Shown here: one piece after another, positions 6,508-13,558 of the stretch | Layout: each line of letters starts with the position of its first letter | Position numbering within the stretch: the stretch's first letter is position 1 | The notes under the pieces: generated by a model | Seen by the model: the letters and a program-made list of their open reading frames with translations, nothing else | Databases searched by the model: none | Told to the model about the DNA's origin: nothing | Assembly (NCBI GenBank): GCA_038869515.1 | Contig: JAWCQZ010000002.1 | Span: 1-64,000, forward strand | Reading direction: 5' to 3' | Length of the DNA: 64,000 nucleotides | DNA from: JAWCQZ01 sp038869515 [NCBI: Halobacteria archaeon] | GTDB lineage: Archaea; Halobacteriota; Syntropharchaeia; JACQPP01 | Translations under genes and position numbers: made by a program

Positions 6508-9018
6508 TCAGGCCGGCTCCGCGAACACCGGCGTCCCCGACAGGGTGAGTTGCGAGGCGTCCAGCGTCTTCTCGCTCCCGTAGAGGTCGGTCACCTTCAG
6601 GCGGCCCGTGATTTGCGAGGAGAGTTTCGCCGCGGATGTCGTCCCGGTCGTCCCCGAGGGGGATGAGGTCGCCGCCGGGGTCCCGGATGGAGAGGGCGGG
6701 GAGCTGCCCGGCTGGCCGCCGGGGGCGGGCATCGAACCGCCGCCCGAGGGCGCGCCGCCGGACGCGGGGCTCCCGGAGGGCGAAGGCATCGGACTGCCGC
6801 CGGAAGGCGCGCTTCCGCCGGGCGGGGAGCTGCCGGAGGAGCCGCCGCAGTCCACGGGGCAGCCGCCGGTCTGCTTCTCGATCGAGTCGCACGTCCCGTC
6901 GCCGCACTTGCCGCCCTGGAGCGAGAGGCTCCGCTTCGTGGAACCAGCGGTCTCGCAGGAGGCCGCGGCCTTCGCCGTGGTGCCTCCGCAGTCCACGGGG
7001 CAGCCGCCGGTCTGCTTCTCGATCGAGTCGCACGTCCCGTCGCCGCACTTCCCGCCGGTGGTGGTGGAGCCCGTCTGCCCGGGCCCGGAGGTCCCGGACG
7101 AAGTCGTCACCTGCGAGGGGTCCCAGAGGATGTAGACCGGCCTCCCGGCCACCGTGAACTTCACCTGGCCCTTGTCGAGTTCCTCCGCCGCCGTGAACTG
7201 GCCAATCTTGGCCGCCAGAATCTTGTGGACATAGAAGAGGAGGCGGGCGCCCACCTGGGAACCGGGCGAGTCGCGGTAGACGAGGGAGCCGGTCCCGACA
7301 CCTCCCGCCCCCTTGTCGGAGGAGACGCCCATGACGTCGGGGGTGAAGAGGGTCGCGCCGTTGGCGAACCCGGTGGCGTAGCGCTGCACATACCAGGCTG
7401 CCTGCTGCTCCTCGGACTGGGTGGAGCCGCTGGACTGGCTGGAGGAGGGGGAACTTGGGGGGGACCCGCTGGGTGGAGACCCTGAGGGGGGAGAACCGGA
7501 GGGTGGGGAGCCTGAGGGGGGAGAGCCGGAAGGGGTCGGCATGGGGCTCCCGAGGGAGCCGCCGCAGTCCACGGGGCAGCCGCCGGTCTGCTTCTCGATC
7601 GAGTCGCACGTCCCGTCGCCGCACTTGCCGCCGGCGGCCTGGAAGTAGACGACCCTCGCGGGGGCCGGGACCTCGCACGCGGCCGCGGCTTTCACGGTGG
7701 AGCCCCCCGAGTCCCCGCCGTAGAAGACGCCCCCGCCGCTCTGGGCTTTGCCGGTGAACGTCCCGATTTCGGTAATCCACATCGGTTTCGAGACCCCGGC
7801 CGTCTTCATGAGGGAGTTGAAGTCGTCGAGCGATGACCGGTATTTGGACTCGGCTTCGATGCCGTTGCGCTCGATGTTCCAATGCCAGTTGAGGGCGTCG
7901 ATGGTGCTCCCCAGGCCCGCCTTGAAGGCGTCCTTGAACCAATCCCTCGAGGACTGGGCGCCCGGGGGAGAGGCGCCGAGGTCGAAGGCCCCGTCGTTGG
8001 ACACGATGCAGCCGGAGCAGTGCTTCTTGATGATCTCCGCGGCGAGTTTCTGGACCTTCGCGAATTCCGCTCCCTTGCCGGCATAGCCCCCGTCGGGCCC
8101 CTGGACCTCGTTGAAAATCTCCCACAGTTTCACCGGCTGGCCGCCGAGACCCGGCATGTCATCCTTTCCGTCGCCGTCGTAGCGCTCCGCCATGGCTTCC
8201 ATCCAGCGCGAGAAATCGTCGAGGTCGCACACCGGGCCGAAGTAGCCGCCGAAATACCAGAAGGAGCCCTCCTGCACCACCTTGGCGGTTTCGCCGCTGG
8301 CCTTGGAGCCGCACTTCGAGGTGTCCCACGCGCTGTAGTGGCGAACCGTCACAATGGGGTCGAGGCCGTATTTCCTCGCCATCTTCACGTGGAGATCAGG
8401 GAACTCCCACCGGTAGCCCTTGCCCTTCTCGGGCTCGACGAGGTTCCAGACGAAGGGGCCGGGCTCGGAGCGGACGTATTTCATCCCGGCGGCCGCGGTG
8501 TATTTGTAGTCGTCATCGAACTTCTCCTCCAGAGCCTTCAAAGTCTGCGCGAGGAGGGAGGTGTCGGAGTAGAGGGCTGCGGTCCCCTTTTCGAGGACGG
8601 TCGAGCGGAGCCCGCTCACCACGCGGGTGAGGGCCTGGTAGGAGGGGACATCCATGCCGCCGAAATGCTCGGAAAGCCCGGAGGCCCCGCCCGCCGCTGG
8701 AAGGGTCGCCGCGGCCGTGGCTGCCGGAGCTCCGCCCGCAGCCCCCCCGCCACCCCCGCCGCCCCCGCCACCGGCCACGGGCACGGTGGGGCTGGGCGAC
8801 GGGGTGGGGCCGAGAGAGAGGTCCTTCACCCAGGAGGCCGTTTTCGCGGCATCGGCGCTCTCCTTCGCGGGCTTGACCGCGGCCCCTGCGGCCGGGGCGG
8901 CGGAGGGGGACACCGTGGGAGATGGCGAGCCCGCCGGCGACGAGGGCTGGGTGCAGCCGCTGACCAGAACGGCGAGGGCGACAAGAGCGGCGACCCAGGC
9001 GCCGGACCGGGGACCCAT
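6508..9018 (-). CDS. Lipoprotein with glycoside-hydrolase-like TIM barrel and cysteine repeats
   Basis: 836 residues from the ATG at 9018, which puts a lipobox (LAVLVSGC, Cys22) after a clean hydrophobic stretch. Residues 23-115 are low complexity (Ser, Pro, Ala, poly-Gly), a surface spacer. Residues about 120-430 look like a clan-A glycosidase barrel: WEIFNEVQGP gives the Asn303-Glu304 pair (predicted acid/base) and MWITEIGT gives Glu417 (predicted nucleophile). After it come three copies of a Cys-rich motif (CGDGTCDSIEK...CPVDC), a Gly-Ser-Pro-Pro repeat linker and further Pro/Ser/Gly linkers. It should act outside the cell. It sits between two exporter permeases, so the block may serve envelope polysaccharide. 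The exact GH family was not recognised. Confidence 0.72.
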   Translation of the reverse strand: MGPRSGAWVAALVALAVLVSGCTQPSSPAGSPSPTVSPSAAPAAGAAVKPAKESADAAKTASWVKDLSLGPTPSPSPTVPVAGGGGGGGGGGAAGGAPAATAAATLPAAGGASGLSEHFGGMDVPSYQALTRVVSGLRSTVLEKGTAALYSDTSLLAQTLKALEEKFDDDYKYTAAAGMKYVRSEPGPFVWNLVEPEKGKGYRWEFPDLHVKMARKYGLDPIVTVRHYSAWDTSKCGSKASGETAKVVQEGSFWYFGGYFGPVCDLDDFSRWMEAMAERYDGDGKDDMPGLGGQPVKLWEIFNEVQGPDGGYAGKGAEFAKVQKLAAEIIKKHCSGCIVSNDGAFDLGASPPGAQSSRDWFKDAFKAGLGSTIDALNWHWNIERNGIEAESKYRSSLDDFNSLMKTAGVSKPMWITEIGTFTGKAQSGGGVFYGGDSGGSTVKAAAACEVPAPARVVYFQAAGGKCGDGTCDSIEKQTGGCPVDCGGSLGSPMPTPSGSPPSGSPPSGSPPSGSPPSGSPPSSPSSSQSSGSTQSEEQQAAWYVQRYATGFANGATLFTPDVMGVSSDKGAGGVGTGSLVYRDSPGSQVGARLLFYVHKILAAKIGQFTAAEELDKGQVKFTVAGRPVYILWDPSQVTTSSGTSGPGQTGSTTTGGKCGDGTCDSIEKQTGGCPVDCGGTTAKAAASCETAGSTKRSLSLQGGKCGDGTCDSIEKQTGGCPVDCGGSSGSSPPGGSAPSGGSPMPSPSGSPASGGAPSGGGSMPAPGGQPGSSPPSPSGTPAATSSPSGTTGTTSAAKLSSQITGRLKVTDLYGSEKTLDASQLTLSGTPVFAEPA
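6845..7626. repeat. Three near-identical 65-base repeats coding for the Cys-rich motif
   Basis: The same 65 bases occur at 6845-6909, 6986-7050 and 7562-7626 with no differences that I can find. They encode the CGDGTCDSIEK...CPVDC unit of the lipoprotein. The unit spacings differ (141 and 576 bases), so this is not a CRISPR array. Identity at synonymous positions points to recent duplication or gene conversion. Confidence 0.85.
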
Positions 9019-9040
9019 TGAGCTGCATCGCCTCCGGAAG

Positions 9041-9048
9041 TAAATAAC
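9041..9048 (-). promoter_or_regulatory. TATA-like box for the lipoprotein gene
   Basis: On the minus strand the sequence reads TTATTTAC about 25 bases before the ATG at 9018, with a purine-rich GGAGGC closer to the start. It suggests that the lipoprotein can be transcribed separately from the upstream permease. Confidence 0.4.
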
Positions 9049-9069
9049 TACCGGCAATCACCGTGGCTT

Positions 9070-9957
9070 TCAGTAGGCCCCCGTCGCCCCCGCCCGCCGG
9101 AGGACGGCGAAGCCGCGCCGGAAGGCGAGGATGCCCGAGGGCAGCAGGACCGCCCCCGCCGCCACCAGGGCGAGGGCCGCCCCGGCCACGTCCGGATTCA
9201 CCAGGGTCGCGCCGCCGAGGAGCACCTTCCGGAGCGCGTCGAGGGCCCAGGTGAAGGGCAGCCACGCCGAGGCCGCCGCGAGGGCCGGAATCGCGCCGAG
9301 CAGGGAGAGCGGATAGAGGACGCCGCCGAGCAGTTGGATGGTCGTGTCGAGGATGAAGGTCACCGGATCGCCCTTCTTGTGGACCATGAGGATGCCCGCG
9401 GCCAGGATGCCGATGCCGAGGTGGGCGAAGACCATGAGGAGCACCAGCAAGAGGGCGGAAAGGGCCGTTCCGAGGTTGAGGACCAGGGGCGCGCCGAAGG
9501 CGAGAGTCCCCACGGCGAGGGTCCCGACCATCATGTAGGAGCCGAGGATGAAGCCGACCGACACCTGCCCGACCGCGTAGTCCCGCAGCCGGATGGGCGT
9601 TGCCATGACCGCCTCGAAGGTCCCCCCCATCAGTTCGTGGACCATGATGTGGCCGATGCGGGTGATGGAGACGGTCAGGAATTGGGACGAAGCGACGCCG
9701 ACGAGAGCGAAGGCGAGGTAGGAGGTGCCGTAGCCCGCCCGGGCGAGGTCCTCGGGCCGGACGAGGAGCCCCATGAATGCGTAGGCCCCCACCATCGAGA
9801 AGAGCGAAAGGAACTCGATGATGTGGAACGTCTTGTAGGAGAGGAAGATGCGGGTCCGGAGGCGCGTCAGGGCCCACGCCTTCGAGAGGCGGGCGCGGGG
9901 GACGGGCTCGCGGAAGAGCGGATCCAGAGCGGCGAGGCTTCGATCAGGGGCGTCCAT
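9070..9957 (-). CDS. ABC-2 type transporter permease
   Basis: 295 residues with about six hydrophobic segments (for example FLSLFSMVGAYAFMGLLV near residue 50 and the C-terminal VAAGAVLLPSGILAF). The ABC-2 coupling region is visible as HELMGGTFEAVMATPIRLRDY. It is related to the permease at 5509-6429: both share AGYGTSYLAFALVG/AGYGSSYFAFALVG and the pattern GDPV....LLxGVLYPL. Its start overlaps the end of the esterase gene by 14 bases, so the two are translationally coupled. It probably exports a polysaccharide, lipid or drug-like compound with the ATPase encoded upstream. Confidence 0.88.
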   Translation of the reverse strand: MDAPDRSLAALDPLFREPVPRARLSKAWALTRLRTRIFLSYKTFHIIEFLSLFSMVGAYAFMGLLVRPEDLARAGYGTSYLAFALVGVASSQFLTVSITRIGHIMVHELMGGTFEAVMATPIRLRDYAVGQVSVGFILGSYMMVGTLAVGTLAFGAPLVLNLGTALSALLLVLLMVFAHLGIGILAAGILMVHKKGDPVTFILDTTIQLLGGVLYPLSLLGAIPALAAASAWLPFTWALDALRKVLLGGATLVNPDVAGAALALVAAGAVLLPSGILAFRRGFAVLRRAGATGAY

Positions 9958-10960
9958 GGGCCTTGAAGAACTCCCAAATCACCTCCGTCGCGTCCACGTC
10001 CCGGCTCGTCCGGCCGATGATGAACGGGGGGAGATATTGGACTCCTCCGGGCCAGGTGTGGCCCCCGCCGTCAATCGTGTAGAGGACCACCTCCGAGGCC
10101 TCCCGGCAGGGGAGCCACGCGTGGCGGGTCACGCGGGTCCCGTCCCCGGGGTCGCGGTCTGGCTCCAGGGCCGTCGCCGGCTCGGAGGGGCAGCCGTTCA
10201 GCCGCGCCCAGAGCCGGAGGGAGTCGGGCACCGGGGCGACCTTGCCGAAACTGCGGCGCGCGATGCCGACCTCTCCCCCCGCGTAGGGGACCAGGGGGTC
10301 GAGGACCCCACTGAGGGCGACGATCGAGACCGGTCTCGAGGGCGCGCAGGACGACATGAGGGGCTCCGGCATCGCCCCGGCCACCGGCCCGATGGCGGCA
10401 ATCTTGTCCGACAATTCGCACCCGAGCCGGAAGGACATCATCGCCCCGTTGGAGATGCCCGTGGAGAAGACGCGGCCGCGGTCGACGTTGAACTCGGAGG
10501 CGAGGCGGTCGATGAGCGCGGAGATGAATCCGACGTCGTCCGCGCTCCTCCGCGGGGCTTGAACCGCCCACGAACTCTCGCGTTCCGCTGCGGAACGGGG
10601 TTGAGTTCGGGGCGGTTTGGGGTCCGCGCGGCCGTCGTTCCAGCGCGAGCCGACGCCGTCGGGGTAGGCCACCAGGAACCCCTCGCGGGCCGCCAGCTCG
10701 TTCCAGGCGTTGAGGGTGAGGAACTCGGTCTGCCGGCCGTTGCTCCCGCCGCCGTGGAGGACGAGGACGAGGGGCGCGGGCCGGGAGGCGTCGAGGCCCG
10801 CGGGCTTGTGAAGGCGGTAGAGGCGGTCTTCGCCGCCCCACCTCAGGGTGCGGACCTCGTCGCCGGAGCCGAAGACGGCGCCCCACGCGATGAAACCCAG
10901 GAGGAGGCCCAGGAGGGTGAGGCCGCCGATGGCGAGAAGGGCCAGCATCACGCCCCTCAT
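9944..10960 (-). CDS. Secreted or membrane-anchored alpha/beta-hydrolase, PHB-depolymerase/feruloyl-esterase-like
   Basis: 338 residues. An N-terminal hydrophobic segment (about 5-30) is a signal anchor. The oxyanion-hole strand is LVLHGGGSNGR (about 66-76), the nucleophile Ser170 lies in GISNGAM, and the catalytic His is in GGGHTWPGG near residue 308. This set is typical of the LpqC/PHB depolymerase-like esterases. Between WNDGR and DDVGFI there is an unusual basic insert (about residues 115-138) encoded by a palindromic DNA element that is also found in another gene at 24.6 kb. It lies between the ABC ATPase and a permease and overlaps the latter, so it may trim or deacylate a surface polymer. 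Confidence 0.82.
   Translation of the reverse strand: MRGVMLALLAIGGLTLLGLLLGFIAWGAVFGSGDEVRTLRWGGEDRLYRLHKPAGLDASRPAPLVLVLHGGGSNGRQTEFLTLNAWNELAAREGFLVAYPDGVGSRWNDGRADPKPPRTQPRSAAERESSWAVQAPRRSADDVGFISALIDRLASEFNVDRGRVFSTGISNGAMMSFRLGCELSDKIAAIGPVAGAMPEPLMSSCAPSRPVSIVALSGVLDPLVPYAGGEVGIARRSFGKVAPVPDSLRLWARLNGCPSEPATALEPDRDPGDGTRVTRHAWLPCREASEVVLYTIDGGGHTWPGGVQYLPPFIIGRTSRDVDATEVIWEFFKAHGRP
10558..10619. repeat. Palindromic element inside the esterase gene
   Basis: About 62 bases form an imperfect inverted repeat with nested arms: AACCGCCC with GGGCGGTT, GAACTC with GAGTTC, and GTTCCGC with GCGGAAC. It is read through in frame and adds about 20 residues (RTQPRSAAERESS). A related copy lies in frame at 24601-24643 and a half copy is intergenic at 20382-20412. 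Confidence 0.65.
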
Positions 10961-10969
10961 GGCAACCCC

Positions 10970-11008
10970 GCAAAATCGCGCCCGAGCGAGCGAAGGCAGC
11001 GATTTTGC
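10970..11008. other. Perfect 10-bp inverted repeat between ATPase and esterase genes
   Basis: GCAAAATCGC at 10970-10979 pairs exactly with GCGATTTTGC at 10999-11008 around a 19-base loop. It fills the short gap between the ATPase and esterase genes. It could be an operator, an RNA processing hairpin or an attenuator; there is no T run. Confidence 0.5.
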
Positions 11009-11024
11009 GAACGCGCGAACGCCG

Positions 11025-11990
11025 TCATCGCGTCAAACTCAGGAACACCTCCTCCAAATCGGGCTCCTTCCGCCCCACGGAGAGCACCGGGGCCCCGCGG
11101 GCCCTGAGCAGTTCCACGATGGAAGGGATGGACTCCACCGCGCGCTCCACCTCCACCTCGACCGTGGAACCGTTCGCCATGACTCCCCGCACGCCGCCCG
11201 CGGACTCCAGGGCCCTGGCCACACCGGGCTCCACGGCCGCTGCGAGGCGAATTTCAACCCGCTCCCGGGCCCGGAGCCGCTTCGCGAGTTCCTCCACCGG
11301 CCCGTCGGCGAGGAGGCGCCCCTTGTGGAGGATGACGACGCGGGGGCAGAGCGCCTCCACCTCCGCGAGGTTGTGGCTGGTGAAGAGAATCGCCTTTCCG
11401 TGCTCCGCCGCCAGCCGCCGCAGGAGGTCCCGGGTCTCCTGGGCCATCCGGACGTCGAGGCCCGCCGTGGGCTCGTCCATGAGGAGGACATCGGGATTGT
11501 GGAGCAGCGCCCGGGCCACCATCAGTTTCGCCTTCATCCCCGTGGAGAACTTCAGGACCCGCTGGTCGGCGACTCCCGCCAGGTCGAACGCCTCCAGCAG
11601 CGCCTCCACCCGCTTGCGCGCCGCGGCCCGGTCCACCTCGTGGAGGGCGGCGAAGAAGCGCAGGTTGTCCCGGGCGGTGAGGCGCCAGTAGAGCGAGCGC
11701 CCCCCGGCCTCGCCGTGGACCCACCCCAGGGACCGCCGCGCCCCCGCGGGGTCGGCCACGACGTCGCGCCCCATGACGCGGGCCGTGCCCGAGGTCGGCA
11801 GGACCAGGGTGCAGAGAATCTTGATGAGGGTGGTCTTGCCCGCGCCGTTGGGGCCGAGGAGCCCCACCATGCGGCCGGACTCGACGGAGAAGGAGACCCG
11901 GTCGAGCGCGGCGATCTCCTTCCTCTTCCGGAAGCGGCCTTTGTCGTAGGTCTTGGTCAGTTCGGAAACCTCGATGGCGGGCCCGGCCAT
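11025..11990 (-). CDS. ABC transporter ATP-binding protein (ABC-2 exporter type)
   Basis: 321 residues from the ATG at 11990. Walker A is GPNGAGKTT (about 46-54), the signature is LKFSTGMKAKL, Walker B is VLLMDEPTAGLD, and the switch His is in FTSHNLAEVE. The extra C-terminal 90 residues with a final EEVFLSLTR are typical of DrrA/NatA-like exporters with ABC-2 permeases. It is the first gene of the minus-strand block (ATPase, esterase, permease, lipoprotein, permease), and powers export of an unknown substrate across the membrane. It is divergent from the PqqD-like gene at 12080. Confidence 0.92.
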   Translation of the reverse strand: MAGPAIEVSELTKTYDKGRFRKRKEIAALDRVSFSVESGRMVGLLGPNGAGKTTLIKILCTLVLPTSGTARVMGRDVVADPAGARRSLGWVHGEAGGRSLYWRLTARDNLRFFAALHEVDRAAARKRVEALLEAFDLAGVADQRVLKFSTGMKAKLMVARALLHNPDVLLMDEPTAGLDVRMAQETRDLLRRLAAEHGKAILFTSHNLAEVEALCPRVVILHKGRLLADGPVEELAKRLRARERVEIRLAAAVEPGVARALESAGGVRGVMANGSTVEVEVERAVESIPSIVELLRARGAPVLSVGRKEPDLEEVFLSLTR

Positions 11991-12079
11991 GGGCACATCG
12001 AGGGAGTCGAGCGGGAAAAGGGATTCTTCGGCGTGTGCCGACCGGTCAGGTTTTTGCCGCGCGGGGCCCCCGGGAACCC

Positions 12080-12397
12080 ATGGAGGACATCGGATTCGCC
12101 GAGCCCCCCGACGCAGCGCCCCTCGACGCCATGAACCAGAAGCCGGTTCGCCGGGGAAGCGTCGCGAAGGCCCCCGACGGCGCCACCGTGCTGGTGAACG
12201 ACAGAAAGCAGCCCTTCCAGGTGACCGACGAGGTGCTCTCCATCTGGAAGATGTGCGACGGGACGAGGAGCGTGGACCAGATGTGCGCGCTCATCACCTC
12301 GACCGCGATGGCGGTGGGAGTGGACTTCGAGAAGGTGCGGGGGGTCGTGCTGGAAATCCTCGGGAAGTTGGAGGGGGCGGGGCTGGTGAAGGGGTAG
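12080..12397 (+). CDS. PqqD-family small protein (peptide-recognition wHTH fold)
   Basis: 105 residues. The pattern VLVNDRKQPFQVTDEVLSIWKMCDGTRSVDQM followed by VRGVVLEILGKLEGAGLV is that of PqqD-like domains, the RiPP recognition element that presents a precursor peptide to a modifying enzyme. No peptide-modifying enzyme or precursor is adjacent, so the partner is unknown. The start is uncertain: ATG at 12035, 12080 or 12131 are all in frame; the domain itself begins near 12131. It is divergent from an ABC exporter ATPase, and an HPr-kinase-like gene lies 7 kb away; both gene types occur in peptide-modification clusters, but the link here is inference. Confidence 0.65.
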   Translation: MEDIGFAEPPDAAPLDAMNQKPVRRGSVAKAPDGATVLVNDRKQPFQVTDEVLSIWKMCDGTRSVDQMCALITSTAMAVGVDFEKVRGVVLEILGKLEGAGLVKG

Positions 12398-12606
12398 AGC
12401 CGCGTCTGTCCCTTCCTGCCCGCCAATTTTCGGACCCTCTCCCGGAAAGCGAGGAGCCGGTCGGCGCGGGCGATGAGGTCGTCGAAATCAGGCGTGCCGG
12501 CAGTGTCCTCCAGTTGCCGGGCCATGGGCCCGGAGAACTCGTCCAGAAACCGCTCAAGAAGTCCGGACATCTCCCGGGCGGCCCGCCGGGTGGCTGCACC
12601 GGTCAT
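12398..12606 (-). pseudogene. Coding-like remnant, possibly the N-terminus of a lost gene
   Basis: From an ATG at 12606 a minus-strand frame reads as a plausible charged helical protein for about 65 codons, with GC-rich third positions. It then runs antisense into the PqqD-like gene and does not stop until 12046. That pattern suggests a truncated gene. I recognise no family. It could also be chance in this GC-rich DNA. Confidence 0.3.
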
Positions 12607-12621
12607 CTGCTTCCACTGCGT

Positions 12622-12816
12622 GGCTTCATCGAGCGGAACAACCGGGCGGCGAAGGAGGAGTGCCTGAACCTCCATGTCCTGCGGGACCCCCGGCAGGTCC
12701 AGGCCCTGCTGGACCGGCACCGGTGGCGGTTCAACCACCAAAGGCCGATGGTGGCCCCGGGCGGGAGGACGCCCGTGGAATTCCGGAGAAGTTTCTTGGA
12801 TGCTGGGAAGCGGTAG
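12622..12816 (+). pseudogene. C-terminal fragment of an IS3/IS481-like transposase
   Basis: About 64 codons match the end of an rve-type DDE transposase: FIERNNRAAKEECLNL carries the region of the third catalytic acid, and WRFNHQRPMVAPGGRTPVEF is the usual C-terminal NxxRPHxxLGxxTPxEF pattern. The first two acids and the rest of the element are missing, and no terminal repeats were found. It is a relic that marks past insertion beside the damaged toxin module. Confidence 0.72.
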
Positions 12817-12818
12817 GG

Positions 12819-13227
12819 CTAACCCTTTCCGGGCACCCGCTCCACGATGCCGTCGAAGCCCCGGTCGAAACTGAGAATCCGGTTGATGCCGTGGACCCGT
12901 ATCAGTTCGATGGAAGCGCAGTCGGCGAAACTCAGCCGCCGGTAGCGGCGGAACGTGCCCCACGCTTCCCTGAAGACCTCGCTTCCGTAGAGGAGGGTGA
13001 TGCGGGGCGAGTCCAGGATGGTCCGCCCGATGTCCTCAGCGATGTCAAAGCGGCGGGTCCGGGCCAGAGCCAGGGTTACGCACTCGGCGACCACGTAATC
13101 AGAGGTGTGCAGGGTGCCGAGCCCGCCCCGGAGGGCCGAGGCCATCACGTGGACCGCCTCTGGATGGCGCGGGTCCTGGGGATTCCGGTAAGCGACCAGC
13201 ATCCCGGTATCCAAAAAACGCGCTCAT
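12819..13227 (-). pseudogene. vapC: VapC-like PIN toxin with a frameshift at its N-terminus
   Basis: The main frame encodes a full PIN domain: LDTGMLVAYRN at the start, AECVTLALAR, LSFADCASIEL and SFDRGFDGI at the end, giving the expected acidic residues. The natural start would be the ATG at 13227, which overlaps the antitoxin stop (ATGA). From that ATG, however, a run of six T (13213-13218 on the minus strand) puts the PIN frame out by one base. With five T the N-terminus would read MSAFLDTGML, a textbook PIN start. Alternatives are a sequencing error, a real loss of function, or initiation at the TTG at 13214. Without a start fix the toxin is likely silent. Confidence 0.72.
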
Positions 13228-13532
13228 TCGGCCCGCCGCCGGTGGTGGCGTGAAGAGAGAAGGTCGGCGGAGTCCGGGCGGCCGTAGACCCATTGGTCGA
13301 TCTCCTCGGAGGATGTCTTGACGCCCCAATCCAGGGGCTTCCTCAGGGCCTCCTCCAAGGGGTCCCGGCCCTTCCGGCGCGGCATGAACTGCTCCCGGTT
13401 CTTCCGCGCGAAATCCACCAGCCGGTCCACCATCTGCTGAAGGGTGACCCGCTCCCCACGGAGCACCATTTCGGCCCGGAGGCGGTCGAGCCCCTCCTTG
13501 GCCCTGGCGGTCACCTTAATTGAGGTTGCAAT
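13224..13532 (-). CDS. vapB: VapB-like ribbon-helix-helix antitoxin with a non-standard start
   Basis: About 102 residues. The N-terminal strand ATSIKV followed by KEGLDRLRAE and RVTLQQMVDRLV is a ribbon-helix-helix DNA-binding domain, and the C-terminal 50 residues are charged. The only ordinary start is a GTG at 13514, but that would remove the DNA-binding strand. The alignment points to codon 13532, which is ATT; ATT is a rare start, or an ATG may have been lost. It ends in an ATGA overlap with the toxin gene. Together with the toxin's frameshift this suggests a decaying module. Confidence 0.68.
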   Translation of the reverse strand: MATSIKVTARAKEGLDRLRAEMVLRGERVTLQQMVDRLVDFARKNREQFMPRRKGRDPLEEALRKPLDWGVKTSSEEIDQWVYGRPDSADLLSSRHHRRRAE

Positions 13533-13558
13533 TTCTTCTCAGTAGAAAGTTCTTCTAG

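Noticed and set aside
6845-7626. CRISPR-like direct repeats
   Set aside because: The repeats are 65 bases, unequally spaced and in frame in a protein gene; they encode a Cys-rich motif.
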